A stretch of 64,000 nucleotides of DNA. It comes from Jaltomata sinuosa. Taxonomy: Eukaryota > Streptophyta > Magnoliopsida > Solanales > Solanaceae. Below, piece by piece: positions 23,816 to 33,447 of this stretch (its first letter is position 1; every line of letters begins with the position of its first letter). The stretch covers positions 434,001-498,000 of the forward strand of contig QJPP01001842.1 in the NCBI GenBank assembly GCA_003996215.1, written 5' to 3'. The translations under genes were made by a program, and so were the position numbers. The notes below the pieces were generated by a model that saw only the letters and a list, made by a program, of their open reading frames with translations, made no database searches and had not been told where the DNA came from.

Positions 23816-23852
23816 CTCGCGCCACGCTTGCAAAGCAAGAGAGTGGCGCGAG
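23816..23852. repeat. Nested GC-rich hairpin in E LTR
   Basis: CTCGCGCCAC pairs with GTGGCGCGAG, and inside it CTTGC pairs with GCAAG around AAA. That gives 15 base pairs in 37 bases. In the right LTR (28118-28154) one outer base is changed (GTGGAGCGAG). Confidence 0.75.
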
Positions 23853-24247
23853 AGGCAAAATCAGATTAAGAAAGCAGCGATTTCTCGCGCCATGGTCCGC
23901 GCTAACTCCACATTGCAACTGAAGTTGGGGTCTTCACCATCTGCCACGTACAGGTAAGTGATCTTCCAATTTCAATTCAATATGCCCTTTGCTTTTTTTT
24001 TTTTCTAAATAAATTAATATTATATTAACTTTAATTCATTAAGCTGCCTGCTTTATTTCCTTATATGATTTCTCGTTTTTAATTCATTTTTGCTCCAAAT
24101 CTTTTCATCTTTTCATCATTTTAATCCTACACATAAAAAATATAATATTAAGCATAAAATAATGTAATCAATACTCAAAAGACGATTAAAAGTACTAAAA
24201 TGTGAGACAAATAATAATTAAATAGATATATTTTTGGCCTCATATCA

Positions 24248-26059
24248 ACACCCCACACTTAGACTCTTGCTCATCCTCGAGCAAGCATTAAAGCTCATCT
24301 CACTAATTCAAGCTAGGAACACCACCACTTTGATTGATACAAATAATTAGGCCATACAAAAATTCAAAACATCAAGTACACTTCTCGATCCTTATGCAAG
24401 ATATACAAACAACTAACAAACTTCTAACCTCCTAACCTCAAAGAAGGACTCTAACTCAACGAATTTAAGCTCGCTCACTTACTCCATCAAAGAAATCTAA
24501 TAACATCACCTATCTATTATGAAACAAGTACTCTTATAATAAGAAATAGTCCATATACTCAATTTAAAGAATCTAATATAAATTAAGGACTTAGCATCAA
24601 AGCACAACTCTCGCACTCACAAACGAATTCACATGTATGCACAAAGAAACATAGGCTTGCCCATTATGTACATCTCTACTAATTAAGCATGCTCGAACAG
24701 AATCAAATAGGACTTTAACGGGTTGTAATGTTGGCTAGAGGACAGGTAGAAAAACTATATAATAGTGACTTACACTTCCCTAAGCACTTTGCACTTTTTT
24801 TACTTCATCACCCATTATTTTCTTCTTCTTTATTTTTTTCAGCCCCCTCTTTAATTTATTTTCACTAGTATTCTCATCCTATCAAGAATGCTTCAATCAT
24901 TTTTTTTTCAAGAAATTTTTCTTTCCTTATTTTCATGTTACATTCTTTCAAAGAGGGCCTTTTCATCACAAGTAACTTTCAATGGTCACCTTTTCAATTT
25001 GACCTTTCCTTTTCTTCAGATCTAACAATTTTATCAGAGTCTATGCTACAGTGCTCAAGGAAGAAGGGTGCAAAAATTAGGAATTCAATAAAAGGATCAA
25101 AGAAAAAATGCGGCTACCAAACGAAAGGCGACATGCTCAAAGGGGCTAACTAGTGGTACAATATCTGAACAGGCTAAAATTTCAAAGAGAGACTATTATC
25201 ATCTTCTAAAGATAGCAACACTTTTGTTTCGCTTCAATAACATGCATGGCAAGTTCTAGACTAAGATACAAAACATGGAGTATGCACAAAAATCTCACCT
25301 CACATGGCACAAATCTCAATCAAGATGGATCAATTCCACTTCTGAGACAGACAAGATCCTAGAAAACTACAAAATAATAATAAGCTATGTACATAGTCAT
25401 TACCCTGAGCCTAGGTGTCAAAAGATTTGCTATTTTGTTTTATACTCAAGCACTCACAGGAAAGTACTACTCAAATTCAGGCCTAAATTGCTAGTATCAA
25501 ACAAGTCAAAAGGTCTATTCTTTTCTCTTGAAAAGTAAAAAATAAAAAAGTTACTCCTAAAAATAAAAATTACACGGTTCAAAGGGCTCCCCCTAGAAAA
25601 AGAACCGAAAAAAACCAAGGGCTGGATGAAGTATGCCTCTAAAAAGAATTAAAAAGCTAAAAACTATACTAATTAAAGAATAAAGGAATTTTGTTTTTGT
25701 GTTTTTAAGTTTTTTTTCCTCTTTTTTTTTTCAATTTTTTTCATCTAAAAAACACTCAACAACCTATGGCATACATCACCCTTAACAAATATTAGAAGAT
25801 ACCCCACCCCACAATTAAAGTTATGCTTTGTCCCCAAAGAAATAAATAAGATAAAAATCGGGTTAGAGATACTCCCTAAGGCCCTTTAGGGCCTAGCTAG
25901 CAACATGTTTCTTCACAATGAATCAAAGGGTGAACGACCTCACACTTAAGCTTAAACCATGCTCCTTAGCTTTCAAATTCGGGTACTCAGACTTCCCCAA
26001 ACCTGCAAAACAAAACCAAAATAAAAAGTGACACTATAAAAATAAATAAGAAGCTACAC
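24248..26059 (-). other. E noncoding 3' region with purine tract and hairpin
   Basis: No supportable gene; AT-rich, with poly-A and poly-T runs. At the LTR side the minus strand reads AAGTGTGGGGTGT, the purine tract, directly before the LTR start. Eighteen bases in from the LTR lies the perfect 7-bp hairpin CTTGCTCATCCTCGAGCAAG (24266-24285, plus strand). Small plus-strand open frames here (24935, 25275) have no family features. Confidence 0.6.
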
Positions 26060-26067
26060 TATTACAA

Positions 26068-26113
26068 ATTGGTGCCTCCCAATAAGCGCATAATTTAACG
26101 TCGCGGCACGATG
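26068..26113 (-). promoter_or_regulatory. Boundary hairpin cassette of E
   Basis: On the minus strand the first hairpin (26113-26099) is CATCGTGCCGCGACG and begins 9 bases after the ORF stop. After 15 bases comes ATTGGGAGGCACCAAT (26083-26068), a 5-bp stem. Compared with B, the second stem changes from CTTGGG/CCCAAG to ATTGG/CCAAT, which keeps pairing. Confidence 0.7.
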
Positions 26114-26122
26114 CAATAAAAT

Positions 26123-26976
26123 TCACCACTTTTTCTTCCACTTTGAACTTATAAATTGTACCCCTAACTTTGCATCAAATTTTCTTCTCTGATCAAAGGG
26201 CGGTGGTGTAAAAATAAAGAAACCAAGCAATAAATATCGCATCTTGCACTTGTTGGCCCTTAAGTGAGGAATGTCATTTTGTCTTTTTGGCATGACAAAT
26301 TTCAGAATACAAGGGTCTTGCTCCTCATCCACAAACTTTTTCATTGGTTTGGAAGGCTCAATTTTCATGTCACTAACCAAACACAATGTCGAAAAATGCT
26401 TAGAATGAGGTCCAACACGCCTCAACTCCAAAAATTCATTTTGTGTGACATTCTCACTTTTGCACACCTCCTCAACATTGACATCAATCAAAAAAGAATG
26501 GTTGAAAGGTCAGAATTACTCATTTTGCTCTCCAAGTTGGCCAGTATCATTACAAATTCCATATGCAACCTTTATTTCTGACAGTTCGGCCTTAAACCTT
26601 TTCAGGGATTTCATGCTTTCCTCAGTCTGATTTCGAGTCAATGCGGTAGCTCTTGTATTTGTTTTATCAATTCACTCGTTTGAGCATGACGTTCTACATC
26701 CTCCACTTCATTACCTCTATCAACATCATAAGCAACAGAAGAATCATAATAGGGGTTCCGAGACGGGGAATAGGAGTAAGGACACTCATACCAATGACCA
26801 TTTAGACGACCATATATATCACACAAATTTCCTGCAAAGGATTGGGTAGGTGCGCACAACCCTCTCTCGGAAAAATTATGACACAATAAATTAAAGTGGG
26901 ATCCTCCACAATAAATACAAGAATTATTAGTAAATAAATACTCATCGCTATACCAATTTTTATTCCAAGATGCCAT
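26123..26976 (-). pseudogene. Unrecognised zinc-knuckle ORF of element E
   Basis: I do not recognise the family. The start ATG at 26976 lies about 130 bp from the PBS. The N-terminal segment has CIYCGGSHFNLLC (C-x2-C-x3-H-x4-C) and a second, damaged knuckle CDIYGRLNGHWYEC with Tyr for its second Cys. These recall nucleic-acid-binding Gag knuckles, yet no capsid core precedes them. A Tyr/Ser/Pro-rich stretch follows. After a frameshift near 26640 and a stop near 26510, the second half (from 26491) has VEEVCKSENVTQNEF and ends Lys-rich, with SSKWKKKW. About 280 residues in all. An RNA-binding packaging role is inference only. Confidence 0.55.
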
Positions 26977-27103
26977 GTTAAGAAGGGTAGCACAATATTT
27001 ATTTTTCTTTTAAAATAATAAAAAAAAGATAAGAAAAAAATAAAAAATAAAACTTAAATAGATAAAAAGAAAAAATTTAATCTAGATAAACAGTTAATTT
27101 CTA

Positions 27104-27123
27104 AGTCCCCGGCAACGGAGCCA
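27104..27123 (-). other. Primer-binding site of element E
   Basis: The minus strand reads TGGCTCCGTTGCCGGGGACT, the same class as B's PBS. It lies six bases inside the right LTR and sets E's orientation. Confidence 0.85.
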
Positions 27124-27129
27124 AAAACT

Positions 27130-28596
27130 TGTTGCGTCCTTTCGTACACGCAAGTGTACGCGGTCGTACAAGTAATATAAGATTTTAAGTCCAGATATCG
27201 TACCCACAGGGACTTGTCAATTAACTATTTACTAAATTAAATTAATTCTATTTATTTATTCAAGCAGAAAAATCCAAATTATATTATGAATTAACTAAAC
27301 TAAAAAAGAAACATAAACTAACTAATTAATGAGCAATTAACCAGACGAAGAACAGATTTTTACGTAATTAATGAGATTAAATCGATCTAGAATTATGAAT
27401 TTGCTAGCAATCATGTTGAGTAATCACTTGAACGTTTTCTGATTTCTTATCGGGTTACTAGTTGCGGGTTGATTTTAATCATATTGAGCGTTTTGCCAAC
27501 AACTCTAGGTCTCCTTGACTATTCCTAATGCCTATATTCCTATGGTCGTCGGTCGATAGTGAAGGACATGTGATTTCTCTTCCGTATCAACTAAGCAAGG
27601 CTAACGGGTATATTCCTACCCACATTAGCGAATCGTTCCACTTTCTCTATAAGGTTCACAATCAAGTCCTACTTTTTCTTATTACACACACAAATTCTCT
27701 ATTCCTAGTTCAATTTACGCGTCACAAATAGTATTTGAATGGTGATCAAGCAAACAAATTACTAATTAAGCCCAAGAAAAAGTAAGTAACCACACGAGCC
27801 GTAGCACGACGATAAATATCTTAACAAATCAATTAAAGTTCATACGACAACAATCATGAAGCTACCATAATCCTAGATGAGAAGTTTAACCCCACATAGA
27901 CATGGAAAAATTACAACAAATCATCCAAAGAAAAATGTAAAAAATAAATAATAGAGAATAAAAGATAGAATCAGTTTTCTCCGGCCTCCATGGCGGCTCC
28001 TAGCTCTCCTTAGGTCAAAAGTTATGTAAAAAATGTGTTTAAGATGTATTTATATACCAAAAAATCTGCACTTTTATAAACCAAATCCAAACTGAACTAG
28101 GAGAATTTTTCACTAAGCTCGCGCCACGCTTGCAAAGCAAGAGAGTGGAGCGAGAGGCAAAATCAGATTCAGAAAGCAGTGATTTCTCGCGCCATGGTCC
28201 GCGCTAACTCCACATTGCAACTGAAGTTGGGGTCTTCACCATCTGCCACGTACAGGTAGGTGATCTTCCAATTTCAATTCAATATGACCTTTGCTCTTTT
28301 TCTAAATAAATTAATATTATATTAACTTTAATTCATTAAGCTGCCTGCTTGATTTCCTTATATGATTCATTTTTAATTTATTTTTGCTCCAAATCTTTTC
28401 ATTTTTACATCATTTTAATCCTACACATAAAAAAAATATAATATTAAGCACAAAATAATGTAATCAATACTCAAAAATATAATATTAAGCACAAAATAAT
28501 GTAATCAATACTCAAAAGATGATTAAATGTACTAAAATGTGAGGGAAATAATGATTATATATATATATATATATATATATTTTTGGCCTCACATCA
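27130..28596 (-). repeat. 5' LTR of element E (1467 bp)
   Basis: TGTTGCGTCC to CCTCACATCA on the plus strand. It is longer than the left LTR because of a tandem duplication of about 41 bp (28435-28475 copied at 28476-28517) and an AT microsatellite (28556-28581). The left LTR lacks both, so both arose after insertion. Confidence 0.9.
28556..28581. repeat. (AT)n microsatellite in E 5' LTR
   Basis: About 13 uninterrupted AT units. The left LTR has only a short TAGATATAT at the equivalent place. Confidence 0.9.
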
Positions 28597-28601
28597 ATGT
28601 G

Positions 28602-28982
28602 AGAAACACCATGTGGTCCGCACCAAGGCTGGTGTGAATCGCATGTTGTAGCGCACGAAAGGTAAATTTGAATTTTAATTGACCTAACCCATTGACTGAC
28701 CCGACCCGTAGACGACCCAATTTTTTTTCTTCTTTTCTTTTTAAAACCGCCTCTCTTCTCATTCTTCAACCATTTTTTCTCTCAAACTCTCTAAATTCTC
28801 TCCCAAAACCTTTCACAAACCTCTCTACTTTTCCTAAAATCTTCCTCTCCTCTCTCCTAACCATCTCCACCACTACACCACCATTGCTGTCGTCGTTCTC
28901 CGGTGAGGTTTTGCTTGGGTCACTATTATTGAAGTCCAAAAAGCTTCAATCTTTACTTCTCTCTTCGTAATCTTCACTTGTG
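28602..28982 (+). promoter_or_regulatory. Putative internal promoter and leader for ORF3 of B
   Basis: After palindromes continuing from 22618-22780 (GTGGTCCGCACC, 28610 on) comes GACCCGACCC (28699 on), then a T-rich run ending TTTTTAAAACC (28738-28747). A C/T-rich leader reaches a perfect GTAAGT splice donor at 28983. F shows the same order on its minus strand: palindromes, GACCCGACCC, TATA, leader, donor. The TATA-like part in B is weak. A plus-strand open frame inside (28692 on) is compositional and shows no family features. Confidence 0.4.
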
Positions 28983-29888
28983 GTAAGTTCCCCGACATTA
29001 AATACTTGTTTTTAGCCTTGAAATCTGTGTTTGGGGTGAAGTCTGAGTAACCCACTTATGATTGACGAATGATTTTGCCCGATGATAGATTGGGTGACGT
29101 TGTTCTTAAGGGAAAATCATCGTGTGTCATGAGGCTTTGATTGGAAATGGACTCTTGAGGCTGAATTTTGCTGATTGTATACCCATGATTATTGTTAAGC
29201 ATTATATTTGGGGTGTATGATCTTGTGCGGGGAGGGAGTTAATTATTGCTTAAATTATTGATACCCATTATTGCAAGAGAGGGCTTGATGTTCCCAATGA
29301 TAGACGGGGTAACATCCATCTTAAGGGAAGTCGTTGAGTTCCTTTCTTGCTTGTTGTTGTGTTCATGGAAACCCAGGGAAGTCTGAGTACCCAGAGGTTG
29401 TGTTCATAATATCCCTTGTCCCCCTTTGTTCATTGTTGATTGGTTGGTTGAATGGTGCCAAGTGCTAAGCACATCTTGCTCTATGGATCACATGCGGAAT
29501 TCACAAGAACACGAGGAACCAAAAATTCCAATCGAGCCTTTGTGCATTTTGCATGTGATGCATAGATCTTGGTGTGCGGGTCACATAAGGTATTGCACCA
29601 GGTTAAAAAGAGAAAGTCATTCACTGCTTTGAGGGGTGACACATGGTGCGACGCGCACTTTGGATAGTGTGAATTGTGCCAGCTTCGCATCTCAATGAGA
29701 AAATCCCTGTAGGTTTCTATTTGCTTGTGCGACAGCATATGCGATGCCCACTCTCTCTCATGCATTTTGCATATGGTCCGCACAAGCCGACAATCACCTA
29801 CTTTATTTTTCTAGTCAGTTGCTTTTCGTCCTTTGTATTTGCTAACTTCTTCTTAGGTTTTGTTTGTGTTATTGGCTTACAATCTCAG
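28983..29888 (+). other. Putative 5'-UTR intron before ORF3 of B
   Basis: Donor GTAAGT at 28983; acceptor TTACAATCTCAG ending at 29888, ten bases before the ORF3 ATG. The 906-bp interior holds a second palindrome cluster (29460-29790) with GTGCGGGTCACA, TGGTCCGCAC and similar motifs. F has a 473-bp candidate intron at the same place. Splicing is inferred from sequence only. Confidence 0.4.
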
Positions 29889-29898
29889 GATGTAGAAC

Positions 29899-31345
29899 AT
29901 GTCTTCTAGCAGGAGAAACATGGGAGGCCAACCTAGGTAAATGATTGCAGCGGAAGAATCAAAGTTTTGTTTTGGGGTGGAAGGCATGAAGGCCTACTAT
30001 AAGCGGGACAAGAAAAGAACTTTCAATACATAGCAGAGTTTTAACCTGGGGGAAGTTGGGAGTGAGCTGTCCAATATGCTCCAACAATTTTCTAATCGGG
30101 GATGGCATCCATTCCAAGATGTACCCGGAGGATACTATGAGGAGATAGTCTGAGAATTCTTTGTGGCCTATCAAGCCACACAAGATTCCAAGGGTTACAA
30201 AGGAAACAAGGACAACTTCCCCAACTTAAATGTAGTTGTCGTCCAGGGCAAGAAAGTTTCTATTACCCCAGCTGCTATCGATGCTATCTATTGGGATCAT
30301 CTAATTGAGCCTACTCCTATAATTCTAGCTAGGTTGATGGCTAAATCAAAGCCATATCAGGAGACATCCCCCGTTATTACTCAAGATGTCCCTCTTTGGT
30401 CCACTATAGGGGGGATATTTCAAGGAGGTCCCTGATCATCGAGGATCGTATGGTATGATCTTATGAGCAACCATTTCTTGCCTTCCCAAAATTATTAGAA
30501 CATAACCCAATATGGGACCATTCTAATTGCGTCCATTATGACAAGGGAGCATGTGAACTTTGGAGAAATCGCAGCTATGGTGATACAGAGAAAAGCTCGT
30601 CGAGGAAATTACTCCTTTCCCTTTTTAGTGCTGATTACTAAGATTTGTGCTGAGGCCGATGTCCCCACCCTCAGTTGCAACAACTTCACTCATGCTATTA
30701 GGACAATCGACCTTGATAAGAAAACAGATAGGGATACCCCAGGTTCAAGAGGCAAAGGGTTGAGCAGTCGAGTGGGGTTGCCAGTGATAAGCTTGGTGCT
30801 AGAGTAGACATTTCATCTCCCTCCCAAACTACTTCAGAGGCACACCCACATGACCCTGCACCGTCTATGACCAAAAGTAGCCTTCAAGACATGGTGGATA
30901 AAACTCATAGACATGCACGTCAGCTACCGACCTAGCCACGAAGTTACCCAGTATGATAAATATGGCTATTAAAGATGCAGTGCGAGGGGTTATGGATAGC
31001 TTGAACTCATTATGCATGAGGGTTGATGTCATAGAGGGGTCTATCAAGACACTGTAAGATGATGCTCACAAGGGCAAAGGTAAAACTCCGGTGGTACAAG
31101 AAGATTTGACCACCTTGCCTTCACCTTATTCCATTCCCGAACCTTTGGATAGCTTGTTTGTAGCCTATGTGGATGAGGTGTTGACTGGAAATGAGGATCA
31201 AGAGTTGGGTGATGATTAGGATATGGAGTTTCAGAGGCTTCTCAATGACTCCACAGTTTCTGCGCACTCCCAAAAGGGTGGTGCTGGCCCGATTTGGAGA
31301 GCCTCAGATGAGGAGACAACTGAAGATGATGATAATGAGGGTTAG
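29899..31345 (+). pseudogene. ORF3 of element B (plant transposon protein-like)
   Basis: The ATG at 29899 starts MSSSRRNMGGQPR. In-frame stops soon follow, and the best pieces are 30163-30435 and 30538-30807. FFVAYQATQDSKGYKG, VQGKKVSITPAAIDAIYW and LIASIMTREHVNFGEIAA align in order with F ORF3 (EFYANYLAL, VQGKQVDISREMINKVLF, LVASLIDGYVINFGMIIA). The C-terminal part is acidic and ends EETTEDDDNEG. This domain occurs widely after integrase in Athila-like elements and is often labelled putative plant transposon protein; its function is unknown. At least four stops are present. It is kept in B although all of pol is gone. Confidence 0.7.
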
Positions 31346-31382
31346 TCCTCTAGGGAGTTCCACCCTCTTCCCATTGCACTAT

Positions 31383-31402
31383 TAGCATTGAGGGAAATGC
31401 TA
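31383..31402 (+). promoter_or_regulatory. Post-ORF3 hairpin of B
   Basis: TAGCATTGAGGGAAATGCTA gives a perfect 7-bp stem with loop GAGGGA, 37 bases after the ORF3 stop. F has AGCATT/AATGCT with loop GAGGAC at 56988-56971 on its minus strand, 47 bases after its ORF3 stop. Confidence 0.65.
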
Positions 31403-33410
31403 TTTTTATGGGAATGGGGTGGCTTTACTTGCTTTTGTTGGTGCCCGGAGTGGGCTTGAGATACTAGTTTTTATTGCGCTTGTCGGACCTTGATGACATT
31501 CTGCTAGATTTTATTTGACCCTTTTCGGGTGCATTTTGGATGATTGTGATGCTAGTGCCCTTGCCAGGCCTTTTTATTATGTTTTATTTTCATTTTTGAG
31601 CTTACTTGCAAACTCGCCGGGCTTGATTTTTGATGATTGAGATTATGCTACCGGGTTGGTTTTACATGCCCCATTGTCTCACAACCCGTGCTTTGAAAAT
31701 GCGCTAAAGGCCTACGTTGAATCATGAGCGTGTAATTTAGATATCGCCTTGTTAATAGTAGTTTAGAAATACAGTCCGAGGGTTTTCTTAATACCACGGT
31801 TCTTTCCCAAGGAGCAAAAGTTTTTGATTATTTTCTTTTCCTTTTATTTTTGTTTTAGTGTCGAACCGGGTTGGTGTTTCCCTATGATAGATTGAAATGC
31901 GACTTTCTTAATGAAAAATGCCAAGTTTTAGTTTTAGAATCGAGTCCATAGTTTCTTGTCTCGAAATGGGCCCACCAAAAAATTTCTCTTGCCAAATTGT
32001 TTTGAAAATAAAAGGAAGAAGGGAAATGATTTTTTTTTAAGGAAAAGCATTCTCTTGTTAGGACTTGCACACTCTCGCTTTGGCTTGATTGACTCACAAA
32101 CGAGTGTGTAATGAACTCGCAATAGCTTGTCAAAAATCATTTGTCCCAATTGATTTTGAGCGTAATGAAAGAAGTCTTGTGGCATGATGCCTTGTGTGGT
32201 GAGACTTTACCTTGATTCTTGTGCATAAGTGTCATCTCGAACTTGCCCTGAATGTGATTTAAGGAGAAATTCTAGGTGTGACCGAGCTTGGAAGATGACC
32301 TTAGGCCCTTTTTGATAAACACTTTGCCCAAATGACTTCCCTTGACTTCAACCCTAGTGAAGCCTCTTGAGCTTGTGACCGTTCTTTGGCACCTTGTTAA
32401 CACCGTGACCTTTTTGGAATCTCTATCTTGGCACCCATCCTCCCTAAGTCCTTGAAAATCAGTGTAGGCTAAATTCCTAAGTTTAGGGGGGGGGGATTGA
32501 AGGATAACATAGGCAAATGCCTAAGTTTGGGGGTGTATGTGATCAAATGAGGAGAAGAAAAGAAGTGCACTCAAAGTGCAAGATAGCACCTTCGGTTTGA
32601 ATTGAAAATTTGCTCCAAAATTTCAAACCAATGAGCAAAATGAAAAGCAAAAATAGGTGATACCAAATAAAAGGTGATACCAAATAAAAGGTGATACAAG
32701 GAGTTTGAATGATCATGAGTAAAAAGGATAACTCTTGGGTTGTGTGGGGGAGAAATAAGGTGAAGTTGAAATTTGAAAATGTGAGCGGTGTTCGAAATGA
32801 GAACAAAGAGCATTAGGGAGGTGTAAAACCAAATGAAATCCTCACCTTAGCCCTAGCCAATATTGTAACCCGCAAGTCCTTGGTGATTTTGAGCTTGGAT
32901 ACCCTACATTAGTGGTGATATGCATGAAGGGAAAGCCTATGGTTCGACGCGTGTTCACTTGAACTTCCTTGAGAGAGTGAAAGTCTTTTTGGTTCTCCTA
33001 TAATCCCGATTGTTTGTGAATTGAATGATTGTCAGTGGGATTTTCTCTTGTGGTGAGTGGCATCATGCACTCAAATTGAAACATGAGGTCTCTATTTCAA
33101 TTTAGGGGAATGAATGAGACAAGTTATGTGGTGAATCTCGAGGCAAACCTTGACGGTTCATGCCAATGACTTGCGAAGCTTAAATGCCTTTTTTTGAATG
33201 ACAAAATTCCCTTGATTTCAAATGAGAATGAAGCCATTTTTGATAAAAGTTTTTACATGGCCAAATGCCTTGAGTTTGTGGTGGTTCAAATTGAGATGAG
33301 CATCGTAGTGAGTCTTTTGTTTATTCTTTTTCTTATATTTTTAGTATAGATTAGTCTCTTGTGCCTTAATTGAGTCTAAAGCATAATTTATTCCTTGCCT
33401 TGTGAGTATC
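31403..33410 (+). other. B 3' noncoding region with extra purine tracts
   Basis: No gene: open frames here are short and lack family features. It contains two purine-tract-like motifs, AAGTTTAGGGGGGGGGGAT (32479-32497) and AAGTTTGGGGGTGT (32523-32536). The second is preceded by the hairpin TAGGCAAATGCCTA (32510-32523). There is also a 17-bp tandem repeat GGTGATACCAAATAAAA (32656-32699). Confidence 0.6.
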
Positions 33411-33447
33411 TTGCTTGAGGGCAAGCAATAGTTCAAGTTTGGGGGTT
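33411..33447 (+). other. Pre-LTR hairpin and polypurine tract of B
   Basis: TTGCTTGAGGGCAAGCAA (33411-33428) forms a 7-bp stem. Nineteen bases later, after AAGTTTGGGGGTT, the 3' LTR begins. E and F have the same arrangement with 18 and 22 bases. Confidence 0.75.

Larger units (their letters stand above)
22837..24247 (-). repeat. 3' LTR of element E (1411 bp)
   Basis: The plus strand reads TGTTGCATCC to CCTCATATCA. A TATA box (TATAAATA on the minus strand) lies at 23742-23749, and a strong nested inverted repeat at 23816-23852 sits just upstream of it. By eye about 6 of the first 146 positions differ from the right LTR. Confidence 0.9.
22837..28596 (-). mobile_element. Element E: non-autonomous LTR element with one unknown ORF
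   Basis: Complete element: 1.4-kb LTRs at 22837-24247 and 27130-28596, and a perfect 5-bp target duplication ATGTG (22832-22836 and 28597-28601). A PBS lies beside the right LTR and a purine tract beside the left one, so it reads on the minus strand. The 2.9-kb interior holds one ORF, the boundary hairpins, about 1.8 kb of noncoding sequence and the pre-LTR hairpin. No gag core or pol domain is visible. Confidence 0.9.

Noticed and set aside
31882..32813. Minus-strand open frames in the B 3' region
   Set aside because: Rich in Phe/Leu/Ser from A/T-rich DNA, antisense to the element and without domains.
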